Shown: positions 1 through 8,656 of the stretch, piece by piece
How the letters are laid out: every line of letters begins with the position of its first letter
Numbering within the stretch: the stretch's first letter is position 1
Origin: Allonocardiopsis opalescens
Lineage (GTDB): Bacteria; Actinomycetota; Actinomycetes; Streptosporangiales; Streptosporangiaceae
Direction: 5' to 3'
DNA length: 64,000 bases
Assembly (NCBI RefSeq): GCF_003002095.1
Contig: NZ_PVZC01000009.1
Coordinates: 62,001 to 126,000 of the forward strand
The notes under the pieces: model-generated
Databases searched by the model: none
Told to the model about the DNA's origin: nothing
Seen by the model: the letters and a program-made list of their open reading frames with translations, nothing else
Translations under genes and position numbers: made by a program

Positions 1-358
1 CGTAGCCGAGGTAGACCAGCCACAGCTGGCTGGTGGCGATGCCCAGCGCGCCGACCAGGAAGCCGCCGGCCCAGAAGCAGGCGGAGGCGAACATGGCCCG
101 CCTCGGCCCGTTGTTCTCCACCCAGGTGCCGCCGATGGCGGCCGAGAGGCCGAGCATCACGATCGCGATGCTGAAGATGACGCCGATCGCCGTCTGGCTC
201 GCGTCGAAGTGCTCCACCAGCGAGGTCCGGTAGACGCTGGTGGCGTAGACCTGCCCGATGGACAGGTGCACCGCGAGCGCGGCGGGCGGGATCAGCCAGC
301 GGCTGTAGCCGGTCGGTGCCACCGCGTGGTCGCGCCGGAGCGCGGTGATGCCGAGCAC
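1..358 (-). CDS. OFA-family MFS transporter, N-terminal part (truncated by window edge)
   Basis: This is the first 119 codons of a membrane transporter that runs off the left edge of the window. The start is the GTG at 358, preceded by a good ribosome site (GGGGAGGT, about 362-371 read in reverse). An N-terminal stretch containing WLIPPAALAVHLSIGQVYA is characteristic of the oxalate/formate antiporter (OFA) branch of the major facilitator superfamily. It is followed by a second hydrophobic helix (IGVIFSIAIVMLGLSAAIGG) and the loop GPRRAMFA that matches the MFS loop 2-3 region. The family moves small carboxylates such as oxalate, formate or lactate across the cytoplasmic membrane. The substrate cannot be told from this fragment. 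A short inverted repeat lies just upstream. Confidence 0.8.
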   Translation of the reverse strand, partial: MLGITALRRDHAVAPTGYSRWLIPPAALAVHLSIGQVYATSVYRTSLVEHFDASQTAIGVIFSIAIVMLGLSAAIGGTWVENNGPRRAMFASACFWAGGFLVGALGIATSQLWLVYLGY

Positions 359-787
359 ACGCCACCTCCCCTAGACCGTCACGGACGGTCGCTCGTGTAT
401 GCGGAATACGGCAAGCAACGATCATCCACCCGACGCAAGCGAAGCGCCACCCCCTGTGCGCGTCCCGGCGCGTCGCGGCCCGGCCGACCGGCCGTCCCCG
501 CCGCAGCGGCGAAGCCGGCCCGGCGCGGAGCGGCCGGTACCGCCGACGTGCGCGGCGGGGAGCGCGCCCTTCCCCGCCGGCGGCCGGACCAGGCCCGATG
601 CCGGGGGCGGGCCGCCGGCGGCCGCATTCGCGGGAACGGCACACAGCCGGTGCCGCGCGTTCACGAACTGGACCGCGGCGTGTTCGCTTCGCTCTTTAGC
701 GTCATAGCCGCGGGCCCAGGCCCGTCCGCCGGCGGGCGCCCGGCCCGGCCGGCCCTCCTCCCGACCGCCCGTTCGAGGAGAAGCCCG
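359..787. other. Intergenic region between divergent MFS and glycosyltransferase genes
   Basis: No convincing coding sequence is seen. Open frames here are high-GC artefacts rich in Arg, Pro and Ala with no recognisable motif. It should hold the promoters of the two divergent genes. Apart from the inverted repeat at 374-390 I see no clear regulatory element. Confidence 0.6.
374..390. promoter_or_regulatory. Inverted repeat upstream of the MFS gene, possible operator
   Basis: GACCGTC-acg-GACGGTC is a perfect 7-bp inverted repeat with a 3-base centre. It sits about 16 bases upstream of the GTG start of the transporter, a position typical of a repressor site. No regulator gene for it is visible next to it. 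It could also be chance in GC-rich DNA. Confidence 0.35.
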
Positions 788-2011
788 ATGGCCACCCCCA
801 CCGCACTCCCCGCGCTCCCCACGGCCGCGCCCGCGCACGGCGACCGGCCGCTGCGCGTCGCGATCGTCACCGAGTCATTCCTCCCCCAGGTCAACGGCGT
901 CACGAACTCCGTGTGCCGGATCCTCGACCACCTCGCCGACAACGGGCACCAGGCCATCGTGCTGGCCCCGGGCCAGGGCCAGGACGTGTACCGGGGCTTC
1001 CCGGTGCTGCGGCTGCCCGGCCTGCCCCTGCCGCTGTACCGCTCCTTCCAGCTGGGGCTGCCGTCCCGGCGGCTGATCGCCACCGCGCTGCGCAGCTTCG
1101 CCCCCGACGTGGTGCATCTGGCCTCGCCGGTGGTCTTCGGCCACGCAGCGGTGGCCGTGGCGCGGCGGCTCGCGCTGCCCACCGTCGCGGTCTTCCAGAC
1201 CGACCTGGTCGGTTTCTCGCGCCGCTACGGCCTGCCCTACGCCGACCGGGTGCTCTGGCCGCACCTGCGGCAGCTGCACGCCGCGGTGGACCGCACCCTG
1301 GTTCCCTCGGTGGCGACCCTGCGGCAGCTCGCCGACCAGCGCGTCCCCCGGCTGTCGCTGTGGCAGCGCGGGGTGGACACCGAGCGCTTCCACCCACGCG
1401 AGCGCAGCGAGGAGCTGCGGCGCCGGCTGGCCCCCGACGGCCGGGCCCTGGTCGGCTACGTCGGCCGGCTGGCCAGGGACAAGCGGGTCGACCTGCTGGC
1501 CCACGTCGCCAAGCTGCGCGGGCTGCGGCTGGTGATCACCGGGGACGGCCCCGACCGCAGACGGCTGCGCGCGCTGCTGCCCGACGCGGTCTTCCTCGGG
1601 CAGCGCACCGGCCGGGAGCTGGCCCGCGTCTACGCCTCGCTGGACGTGTTCGTGCACACCGGCGCGGACGAGACCTTCTGCCAGGCGGTGCAGGAGGCGC
1701 TGGCCTCCGGGGTGCCGGTGGTGGCGCCCGCGGCCGGCGGCCCGCTCGACCTGGTCGACCCCGAGCGCACCGGCCTGCTGTACGAGCCGGACTCCGTCAC
1801 GCAGCTGCGCTGCGCGGTGGGGCGGCTGGTGCACAGCCCGCAGCTGCGCGCCCGGCTGGCCGCCGCCACCCGCGACTCGGTCGAGCACCGCACCTGGCAT
1901 CGGGTCAACGCCGAACTGGTGGAGCACTACCGCCAGGTGGCGGGTCTGGGCGCCCCGCTGGGCGTCACCCCGCCGGTGGTCATGCCCTCGCGCGGGCCCG
2001 GCGCGCGCTGA
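788..2011 (+). CDS. GT4 glycosyltransferase, GDP-mannose-dependent alpha-mannosyltransferase-like (MgtA type)
   Basis: The 407-residue product starts at ATG 788, which has a GAGGAGAA ribosome site just upstream. The same frame is open for a further 190 codons upstream, but that part has shadow-type composition. Near residue 20 comes VAIVTESFLPQVNGVTNS, the signature of the MgtA/PimB-type GT4 enzymes of Actinobacteria. The C-terminal GT-B half has VGYVGRLARDKRVDLL, ITGDGPDRRRL and the E-x7-E nucleotide-sugar region (ADETFCQAVQEALASG). Relatives transfer mannose from GDP-mannose to a glycolipid acceptor at the inner face of the membrane, in lipoglycan synthesis. Acceptor and exact sugar are inferred from family similarity only. 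It is convergent with the glycoside hydrolase at 2064-3416. Confidence 0.85.
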   Translation: MATPTALPALPTAAPAHGDRPLRVAIVTESFLPQVNGVTNSVCRILDHLADNGHQAIVLAPGQGQDVYRGFPVLRLPGLPLPLYRSFQLGLPSRRLIATALRSFAPDVVHLASPVVFGHAAVAVARRLALPTVAVFQTDLVGFSRRYGLPYADRVLWPHLRQLHAAVDRTLVPSVATLRQLADQRVPRLSLWQRGVDTERFHPRERSEELRRRLAPDGRALVGYVGRLARDKRVDLLAHVAKLRGLRLVITGDGPDRRRLRALLPDAVFLGQRTGRELARVYASLDVFVHTGADETFCQAVQEALASGVPVVAPAAGGPLDLVDPERTGLLYEPDSVTQLRCAVGRLVHSPQLRARLAAATRDSVEHRTWHRVNAELVEHYRQVAGLGAPLGVTPPVVMPSRGPGAR

Positions 2012-2020
2012 CGGCGCGGT

Positions 2021-2056
2021 CCCGGCCGCCGGTCCGCACCTGCACCGGCGGCCGGG
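2021..2056. terminator. Bidirectional terminator-like hairpin between convergent genes
   Basis: A perfect 13-bp inverted repeat (CCCGGCCGCCGGT / ACCGGCGGCCGGG) with a 10-base loop fills the 52-bp gap between the stop codons of the glycosyltransferase and the glycoside hydrolase. No T-run is present, as is common for actinobacterial terminators. Confidence 0.7.
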
Positions 2057-2063
2057 CCGCGGC

Positions 2064-3416
2064 TCAGGGCCGGGCCAGCAGGTCCAGCGCGACAGCGGCC
2101 GACCAGGACTGCGGCTGGGCGCCCAGCGGCCGGCCGGTGAAGGGCTCGTAGTACTCCGCGAAGAGCCCGTCGGCGAGCTGGGCGGAGGTGGCGGCGCGCA
2201 GCCGCGCGGCGGCCGCCGGCTCGCCGCAGCGCTCCAGGCCCCAGGCCAGCAGCCAGTTCATCGGCGGCCACTGCGGGCCCCGCCAGTAGCGGCCGGGATC
2301 GAAGCCCTCGGCGCCGGGACGGGTGCTCGGCGGCACCGCGAAGGCCAGCGACGGGTTCCCGCACCACTGCGGGCCCTCCAGCAGCTCCACCAGCGCGCGC
2401 TGGCGGGGCGCGTCCAGGCCGCCGCAGATGAGCGGCGCGAAGCCCGCGATGGTCGGCGCGGGCACCGCCTGCTCGGTGCGCAGGTCGATGTCGGCGGCGA
2501 AGCCGTCGTCGCCGGCGGTGCCGACGACGCCCTTGCGGTAGCGGTCGGCGTACTCCAGCAGCTCGCCGGTGGCGCCCAGGCCCAGCTCGTCGCCGATGGC
2601 GGCCAGCTCTTCGTTGGCGGCGGCGAAGATCGCGCTCATGAACACGTCGCCGACCCGGAAGCTGAGGGTCCGCGCGGCCGCGGCGTCGTCGTAGCGGGCG
2701 GCCCGCAGCTCCTCCACCAGCCACAGATAGCGGTCGTACTCGGCGTCGCTGGGCCGCTGCCGGCTCTCGCCCAGCGCGCTGAGGTCGGCGCGGCGGTAGG
2801 GCGGCAGGCCGGGGCCGGGGCGGACGGCCGCGTAGGGCCCGTCCCAGCGCGGCGAGTTGTCCATGCCGCTCTCCCAGCTGTGGTAGATCGTGACCAGCCC
2901 GCTTGAGCCGGGATCGCGCTGTTCGGCCAGGTAGCGGTGCCAGGCCAGCAGCCTGGGCCACAGCAGCCGGATGCGCAGAGTGACCTGGCGGCGCTCGGCC
3001 GGGGTGGCGTAGCGGGTGGCCTCCAGGATGCGGCGCACCGCGATGGCGTGCACCGGCGGCTGGATCAGGCCGCTGGTGGCGCGGGTGCGCGGCGCGTCGG
3101 TGCAGACCTGCTGGCAGCGCCAGCGGTCGGGGCCGGGCACGTAGTCGTGGATGGTGTCGGCGAAGACGATGTGCGGCACCATGCCGGTGCGCCACTGCGC
3201 GCCGAACAGGGTCTCCAGTTCGGCCAGGGCGCGGCCGGGCGAGAGCCTGGCCAGGCCGATGGCGATGAAGGCCGCGTCCCAGCTCCACATGTGCGGGTAC
3301 AGCCGCGGCGCGGCGACGGTCAGGGCGCCCTGGTCGTGGGCGCGCAGCACGTAGGCGGCGCGGGCGGCCACCTCGGCCGAGGTGCGGTGCGCCGGTGCCC
3401 CGGCGTCCACGGTCAT
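2064..3416 (-). CDS. MGH1/GH63-type glycoside hydrolase, probable glucosylglycerate or mannosylglycerate hydrolase
   Basis: The 450-residue soluble protein starts at ATG 3416. Its N-terminal LYPHMWSWDAAFIAIG and LETLFGAQWRTGMVPHIVF match the (alpha/alpha)6-barrel hydrolases of the GH63/MGH1 group. Members of about this length hydrolyse glucosylglycerate or mannosylglycerate in mycobacteria and Thermus. Further barrel motifs are YHSWESGMDNSPRWD near residue 155, and GPQWPPMNWLLAWGL and EYYEPFTGRPLGAQPQSWS near the C-terminus, the region holding the catalytic base Glu in the family. It has no signal peptide, so it should act on a cytosolic compatible solute. Alternatives are a trehalase-like or general alpha-glucosidase role. 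A mannosyltransferase-like gene is its convergent neighbour. Confidence 0.8.
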   Translation of the reverse strand: MTVDAGAPAHRTSAEVAARAAYVLRAHDQGALTVAAPRLYPHMWSWDAAFIAIGLARLSPGRALAELETLFGAQWRTGMVPHIVFADTIHDYVPGPDRWRCQQVCTDAPRTRATSGLIQPPVHAIAVRRILEATRYATPAERRQVTLRIRLLWPRLLAWHRYLAEQRDPGSSGLVTIYHSWESGMDNSPRWDGPYAAVRPGPGLPPYRRADLSALGESRQRPSDAEYDRYLWLVEELRAARYDDAAAARTLSFRVGDVFMSAIFAAANEELAAIGDELGLGATGELLEYADRYRKGVVGTAGDDGFAADIDLRTEQAVPAPTIAGFAPLICGGLDAPRQRALVELLEGPQWCGNPSLAFAVPPSTRPGAEGFDPGRYWRGPQWPPMNWLLAWGLERCGEPAAAARLRAATSAQLADGLFAEYYEPFTGRPLGAQPQSWSAAVALDLLARP

Positions 3417-3871
3417 CGCGCGGTCACCGATTCGGACACGCGGGGTCGGCAGGCAGGAACTGTGCGAGTGAACCCAGCCACGATGGCGCTCCTTGGGAAC
3501 GACGCGGACGCAACGGATGCAGAAGTGGTGCGGAAGCTACGGAGACCGGAGAAACCGAAGAAACCGTGGAGTATCCGAGAGGATCCGAAAAATCTGCCGG
3601 TGCATCTACAGAGAGGAACGATAGGTATCAGCTTGAGAATCAGGCACTTCGTCCGCGATGTAGGACATAGTGACGCGAAGGAGCGCCTTAAGTCAACATA
3701 TTGAAACCTGCGTTAACACGCCAGCAACACAAGGACACCGGAGCGTTTCGTGGCGTGTCGCGAATGCGCGTTCACGCGACCGTTTGATTACGGCTCGCCC
3801 CAGATGCCCCACCGGAACCGGGGCCGGGCGGAAAGGAGCGGATCCGGGCCGGTCAGCGGCCCGCCGCCGGC
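3417..3871. other. Gene-free, relatively A/T-rich intergenic region
   Basis: There is no coding signal. The stretch 3470-3720 is clearly lower in GC than the flanking genes. It contains one candidate promoter reading toward the glycoside hydrolase (3667-3696). I see no repeats or strong hairpins. Confidence 0.5.
3667..3696 (-). promoter_or_regulatory. Candidate promoter for the GH63-type hydrolase gene
   Basis: On the minus strand TTGACT (3696-3691), an 18-base spacer and CACTAT (3672-3667) resemble a housekeeping-sigma promoter pointing at the gene that starts at 3416. This would give a leader of roughly 240 bases. Found by inspection only. Confidence 0.3.
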
Positions 3872-5059
3872 TCAGGCCGGACGGACCAGGGTGGACTCCG
3901 CTTCGACGCCAAGCAGCCGGGCGTCCACGGCCTCGGCCGACAGCACCCGGTCCACCACCATCGCCACCGTGCCGACCACGCCGGCCCGCTCGGCCAGCCG
4001 GCCCTGGATGATGCGCAGGCCGTGGGTCGAACGGTGCTGGGCGGCCTGGAAGATGACCTCGCTGACCCCGCCGAGCAGCACCTCGCCAGTGCGCGCCAGC
4101 GCGCCGGAGACGATCAGGGTGCCGGGGTTGACCACGCTGACCACCGTGGCCAGCACCTCGCCGAGCACCTGGCCCGCCTCGCGGGTGAGCCGCACCGCCC
4201 GCGGGTCGCCCTCGGCCACCAGCCGCACCACCGCGTGGGTTCCGCCCACGCCCAGCCGCCGGGCCAGCGCCGCACCGCCGGCCACCGCCACCAGGCAGCC
4301 GGAGGCGCCGCACTCGCAGCGGACGTCGTCGTGGCCGCGCACCCGGACGTGCCCGATCTCGCCGGCCGCGCCGCCCACGCCGTGCAGCAGCCGCCCGTCG
4401 GCCACGATGCCCGAGCCGATCGCGGTGCCCACCTTGACCAGCAGCAGGGTGGACCAGTCGGGATCGGCCACGGTGTACTCGCCGAGCGCCATCACATTGG
4501 CGTCGTTGTCGACCAACACCGGACCGGGGAAGGCCTCGCCCAGCGCGGCCCGCAGGTCGAAGCCCGGCCATTCGGGCATCAGCGCGGTCGGCATCACCCG
4601 GCCGGTGTGCGGGTTGACCGGGCCGGGCACGCCGACGCCCACCCCGCACACCTCGTCGACGGAGCGGCCGACCCGGTCCAGCAGCACGGCGAAGCGCTCG
4701 GTCATCCACCGCACCACCGGCTCGGGCCCGTCGCGCAGGCTCAGCGGACTGGCCGACTCGGCCAGGTTCCGGCCGCCCAGGTCCATCACGGCCAGCCGCC
4801 CGTGGGTGGCGCCGATGTCGGCGGCCAGCACCACGGCGGAGTCCTCGTCCACGTGCAGCACATTGGGGCGGCGCCCGCCAGTGGAGACGTCGACGCCGCC
4901 CTCGCGCAGGTAGCCGGCGGTGACGAGCTGGTCGACCCGCTGCGCCACGGTGGAGCGGGCCAGGCCGGTCAGCTCCATCAGGTCGCGGCGGGTGCGCGCC
5001 TGGCCCCGCCGGATGTACTGCAGCAGGTGGCCTGCTGACACTCCGCTGACCTGGGGCAT
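3872..5059 (-). CDS. ROK-family transcriptional regulator
   Basis: The 395-residue protein begins with a winged helix (RRDLMELTGLARSTVAQRVDQLVTAGYL), followed by a ROK sugar-kinase-like domain. That domain has the phosphate loop VLAADIGATHGRLAV and the zinc-binding motif GEIGH...CECGASGC. I chose ATG 5059 because GGAGGG lies 8 bases upstream. An in-frame GTG at 5068 would add three residues. ROK repressors bind DNA as dimers and release it on binding a sugar such as GlcNAc, xylose or glucose. The effector cannot be read from the sequence. The adjoining GH63-type gene lies downstream across a 455-base gap, so it may or may not be a target. Confidence 0.9.
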   Translation of the reverse strand: MPQVSGVSAGHLLQYIRRGQARTRRDLMELTGLARSTVAQRVDQLVTAGYLREGGVDVSTGGRRPNVLHVDEDSAVVLAADIGATHGRLAVMDLGGRNLAESASPLSLRDGPEPVVRWMTERFAVLLDRVGRSVDEVCGVGVGVPGPVNPHTGRVMPTALMPEWPGFDLRAALGEAFPGPVLVDNDANVMALGEYTVADPDWSTLLLVKVGTAIGSGIVADGRLLHGVGGAAGEIGHVRVRGHDDVRCECGASGCLVAVAGGAALARRLGVGGTHAVVRLVAEGDPRAVRLTREAGQVLGEVLATVVSVVNPGTLIVSGALARTGEVLLGGVSEVIFQAAQHRSTHGLRIIQGRLAERAGVVGTVAMVVDRVLSAEAVDARLLGVEAESTLVRPA

Positions 5060-5318
5060 CGCCCTCACCCTCCGCTACGGCGGCGAACCGCCTCGCGGCG
5101 GCGGCGCGCCCGGCGCCGCGCCGCCGCCCTTCCGTCCGCCGTCAACAGCCTCGCATGCGGCCGAAACGGTACGGCCGCCGGGATCAGACGGTAAGGGCTT
5201 CACGTTAACGGCGAAGGCGCCGTATGCAACGCGGCCGATACATTCGGTGCGATCGGCCGCCGGAGGGTGTGGCCTCGGTCACAGAACGTGCCGGCGGCCG
5301 AGGGCGCCGGCCTCCGGG

Positions 5319-6575
5319 TCAGCCGGCCACGTCGGCCAGCACCTCGCTCAGCCGGTCCAGGGAGCCGGCGATCCACGGCAGCGCGACCGGGTCGTCGGCG
5401 GCCAGCGCCTCCTCGCGCTGCTCGGCCGTCTCGCCGTACAGCAGGCTGGTGGCGACCCGCAGCCGCAGCGCCCGCTCCCCCTCGCCGAACTCCACGGCCG
5501 GCAGCACGCCCAGGCCGTAGGCGCGCAACAGGTGCCTGCTCAGCCCGGCGCCGGTGTCGATGCCGTGGTCGGCGCCCAGGCGGGCGCGCCAGGCCTCCAG
5601 GTCGGGATACAGGTAGAAAGCGGCCTGCGGCGGCACCACGATGGCGCCGGAGCCGACGAAGCGGTCGGTGACCGCCGCGGCGACCCGGGCGTGCAGCCGC
5701 CGGCTGGCCGCCACCCGCGCCACCACCTCCGGTGGCTCCGCGAAGGCGTAGGCGGCGGCCTGCTGGACCGGGCCCGAGGCGCTGGACCAGATCTCGCTGC
5801 CGATGCCGAGCAGTTCGGCGCGCAGGGCCTCGCCCAGCTCGCTGTCGGGCAGCCGGGCCACGCCGAGCCGCCAGCCGCCCAGGGCGAGGTTCTTGCTGAG
5901 CGCGGTGGTGACCACGGTGCGCTCCGGCGCGAAGGCGGTGGGGCTGACGAACGGGGGCTGCCCCTCGTACACGAGGTCGCGGTAGATCTCGTCGGAGATG
6001 ACCACCAGGTCCAGGTCTCGGGCGGCGCCGCACAGCCGGCGCACCGCGCCCCGCGAGGCGAGCGTCCCGGTGGGGTTGTCGGGCAGCGTGACGATCACCG
6101 ACCGCACGGTGCGGCCCGCCCTGCGGGCCTCGACCACCGCCCGGGTCAGCAACTCCGGCTCGGGCACCCCGCCCTGGCCGGGCGGAGTGGGCACCCCGAT
6201 CGGCCGGCCGCCCAGCATCCGGGCCTGAGCGGCGTAGCTGACCCAGCTGGGACGCGGTACCACCACATCGCCGCCCAGGGCGAGCAGCAGCGCGAACAGC
6301 AGCGGCTTGCTGCCCGGGCCGCTCACCACCTGGCCGGGGTCGGTGGGCAGGCCGCGCCGCTCCCAGTACCCGGCCGCGGCGGCGCGCAGGTCGGGGCCGC
6401 CGGCCACCGGACCATAGGCGTTGCGGTCGCCGCCCGCGGCCAGCGCCTCGCGCAGCTCGGGCAGCACCGGCAGCCCGGCCTCGCCGAAGGCCATCGGCAG
6501 CACCGGCGCGCCGGCGCGGCGCCGTTCGGCGATCTCCTCATTGGCGGCAAGAGTGGCGGACACGGTCACAGGCAT
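5319..6575 (-). CDS. PLP-dependent class I/II aminotransferase
   Basis: The 418-residue fold-type I enzyme has the expected landmarks. These are the YGP...GGPDLRAAAAGYW start of the large domain, SGPGSKPLLFALLLAL at the cofactor phosphate-binding helix, LPDNPTGTLAS (the substrate-clamping Asn-Pro-Thr-Gly), ISDEIYRDL (Asp for the pyridine nitrogen, Tyr for O3') and TALSKNLALGGWRLG with the Schiff-base lysine K228. It transfers an amino group between an amino acid and a 2-oxo acid. Similarity is to aspartate/aromatic-type enzymes, but specificity is not determinable here. The gene is divergent from a LysR regulator across 153 bases, the classical arrangement for a regulator and its target. Confidence 0.88.
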   Translation of the reverse strand: MPVTVSATLAANEEIAERRRAGAPVLPMAFGEAGLPVLPELREALAAGGDRNAYGPVAGGPDLRAAAAGYWERRGLPTDPGQVVSGPGSKPLLFALLLALGGDVVVPRPSWVSYAAQARMLGGRPIGVPTPPGQGGVPEPELLTRAVVEARRAGRTVRSVIVTLPDNPTGTLASRGAVRRLCGAARDLDLVVISDEIYRDLVYEGQPPFVSPTAFAPERTVVTTALSKNLALGGWRLGVARLPDSELGEALRAELLGIGSEIWSSASGPVQQAAAYAFAEPPEVVARVAASRRLHARVAAAVTDRFVGSGAIVVPPQAAFYLYPDLEAWRARLGADHGIDTGAGLSRHLLRAYGLGVLPAVEFGEGERALRLRVATSLLYGETAEQREEALAADDPVALPWIAGSLDRLSEVLADVAG

Positions 6576-6728
6576 GAGAACTCCGTTTGGAGATAGAGGA
6601 TCGTTCGGGACGGCCGCGCCTGCCCGGGCCCAGGCCCCCGCGAAAAACCAACCGGTTGCCTACCACACTGCCCCGTAGAATCCGTCAGTACCAGCGAGTC
6701 TTCACGACGGTGACTTTAAGGAAAACTG

Positions 6729-7652
6729 ATGCTCGATCTACGGCGGCTCCGCCTGCTGCGGGAGTTCGCCCACCGGGGGACCATCGCGGCCACCGCCGCG
6801 GCCCTGGGCTACACGCCCTCGGCCGTCTCCCAGCAGCTGGCCTCCCTCGAGCGCGAGGCCGGCACCCCGCTGCTGGACCGCACCGCGCGCAGCGCCGCGC
6901 TCACCGACTCCGGGCGCCGGCTGGCCGAGCACGCCGAGCGCATCCTGGCGATGGTGGAGGCGGCAGAGGCGGACCTGCTCGCGCAGAACACGATGCCGCT
7001 GGGCCGGGTGGAGGTCACCGCCTTCCCGACCGCCGCCGTCGCCTTCGCCCCCGCCCTGGCGCACAGCCTGCGCGACCACCCCGGCCTCCAGCTGCTGCTG
7101 CGCCAGACCGGCCAGGACAGCGGCGCGCGCCAGGTGCGGTCGGGCGAGGTGGACATCGCGCTGGTCGACGACTGGACCGGCACCCTGGCCGGACGGCGCG
7201 CCAACGGCCTGCAGTTCGTGCACCTGTGCCGTGATCCGCTGGTCCTCGTGGTCCCGCTCGGCCACCGGATGGCCGACCCGGACGTGCCGGTGGACCTGCG
7301 CGAGCTGCGCGACGAGCCGTGGATGGCGGCACCCGAGGGCGAGCCCTCGCGCCAGGCGGTCGACCGGCTGCTGGCCGACGTCGGCGGGGCGCGGCCGGTG
7401 CCCTGGGAGTTCGAGGGGCTCGGCACGATCCTCAGCCTGGTGGCGCGCGGTATCGGCATCGCCGCGGTGCCCGCGCTGGCGCTGTCGGCGGGCGACGCGG
7501 GGGTGGCCGTGCGCGAGCTGCCCGACGCGCTCGCACGCGACGTGTGGGCGGTCGTGCGCACCTCCAGCGTGCGCCGCCCTTCGGTGGCCGTCACCCTGCG
7601 TGCGCTGCGCTCGGTGGCCGCCGGCCACTCCGGACCGGATTCGCAGCCGTAA
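6729..7652 (+). CDS. LysR-family transcriptional regulator
   Basis: The 307-residue protein starts at ATG 6729, with AAGGA about 5 bases upstream. The N-terminal winged helix is complete (LRLLREFAHRGTIAATAAAL then YTPSAVSQQLASLEREAG), followed by the linker helix and a two-lobed LysR substrate-binding domain (RVEVTAFPTAAVAFAPAL, VDIALVDDW, GIGIAAVPALAL). LysR proteins bind as tetramers in the divergent promoter region and respond to a small co-inducer. The divergent aminotransferase gene at 5319-6575 is the likely target. The co-inducer is unknown. Confidence 0.93.
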   Translation: MLDLRRLRLLREFAHRGTIAATAAALGYTPSAVSQQLASLEREAGTPLLDRTARSAALTDSGRRLAEHAERILAMVEAAEADLLAQNTMPLGRVEVTAFPTAAVAFAPALAHSLRDHPGLQLLLRQTGQDSGARQVRSGEVDIALVDDWTGTLAGRRANGLQFVHLCRDPLVLVVPLGHRMADPDVPVDLRELRDEPWMAAPEGEPSRQAVDRLLADVGGARPVPWEFEGLGTILSLVARGIGIAAVPALALSAGDAGVAVRELPDALARDVWAVVRTSSVRRPSVAVTLRALRSVAAGHSGPDSQP

Positions 7653-7828
7653 CGGTCGGCTAACGGTCGGGCGTCGATGCCGCCGCGGCGGCATCGACGC
7701 CCGCGCCTCCCACGTTGTCCGGGTGGAGGTTATGGGGCGATCCGGGGCGACCCCGGCACCGCATCGGGGACGAATCGGGGCTTTCCAGGGAGTCCACCCG
7801 ATGCGCGGACGTCCGGGGAAAAGCCATC

Positions 7829-8656
7829 GTGAACACCGTGAACAGCATGGACACCGAGGACGGCGGACCGCCGTTCGCCGCCCATACCGCTCGCGAGCGG
7901 CGCAGGGCCCGGCTGCTGGCCAGGATCGCCGCCGGCGGTATCGCCGTCTCCGTGCTGGCCGTGGTGCTGGTGCACCTCACCGCCGGGCCCGGCTACAGCA
8001 TCCTCGACAACGTCATGAGCGAGTTCGTCTACTCGCCCAACGGCACCCTCATCGCGCTGGCCATGTTCACGATGGGCCTCGGCTCGCTCGCCCTGCTGCT
8101 CGGCCTGCACCTGCTGCGGCTGATCCACCGCCCGCTGGTCACCGTGCTGCTGGCCGTGTGGGGCGGCGGGCTGGTGATCGCCTCGGTGATCCCGGCCGAC
8201 CCGCCCGGCTCGGTGCAGACCGGGCTGACCCTCACCGCCGAGATCCACCGCTGGGCCTCCACCGGCGGCTTCATCTGCCTGCCGCTGGCCGCCCTGATGA
8301 TGACCGGCCAGCTGCGCGCCTCGCCCGACTGGCGGCTAACGGCCGGGCGGATGCGCGGCCTGGCGCTGTGCGCCGCGGCGATCCTGCTGCTGATGGCGCT
8401 GGTGAACTGGCCGGGCGGCCGCGTGATGATCGGCCTGGTGCAGCGGGTGCTGCTGGCCATCGAGGCGGGACTGGTGACCGTGCTGGTGATCGGGGTGCTG
8501 CGCGCCACCCGGCCCGGCCGGCGCGACCGGGTTGCGACGCCGCCGGCGGCCGGCCGACTGGACCCGCCGCGGGACGCCGCCCCGGCCGCCGGGTCCGAGG
8601 AGTGCGGCGCCGGCAGCGCCGGCTCTAGCGGTCCGGCCGGTCCGGCGCCACGGTGA
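7829..8656 (+). CDS. DUF998 integral membrane protein
   Basis: A roughly 275-residue protein with about six hydrophobic segments. The first spans IAAGGIAVSVLAVVLVHLTA and is followed by GPGYSILDNVMSEFVY, a typical DUF998 loop. The region VIPADPPGSVQTGLTLTAEIH after the third or fourth helix also fits DUF998, whose members have no firmly assigned function. I chose GTG 7829 because GGGGA precedes it. ATG 7847 is an alternative start and the frame is open further upstream. The C-terminal 45 residues are a Pro/Ala/Gly-rich cytoplasmic tail. The last 32 bases of the gene overlap the 3' end of the convergent amidase gene. Confidence 0.8.
   Translation: MNTVNSMDTEDGGPPFAAHTARERRRARLLARIAAGGIAVSVLAVVLVHLTAGPGYSILDNVMSEFVYSPNGTLIALAMFTMGLGSLALLLGLHLLRLIHRPLVTVLLAVWGGGLVIASVIPADPPGSVQTGLTLTAEIHRWASTGGFICLPLAALMMTGQLRASPDWRLTAGRMRGLALCAAAILLLMALVNWPGGRVMIGLVQRVLLAIEAGLVTVLVIGVLRATRPGRRDRVATPPAAGRLDPPRDAAPAAGSEECGAGSAGSSGPAGPAPR

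Noticed and set aside
875-1927. 350-codon minus-strand frame inside the GT4 gene
   Set aside because: High-GC shadow. The plus strand has full GT4 motifs, while this frame is Gln/Arg/Pro/Gly-rich without motifs.
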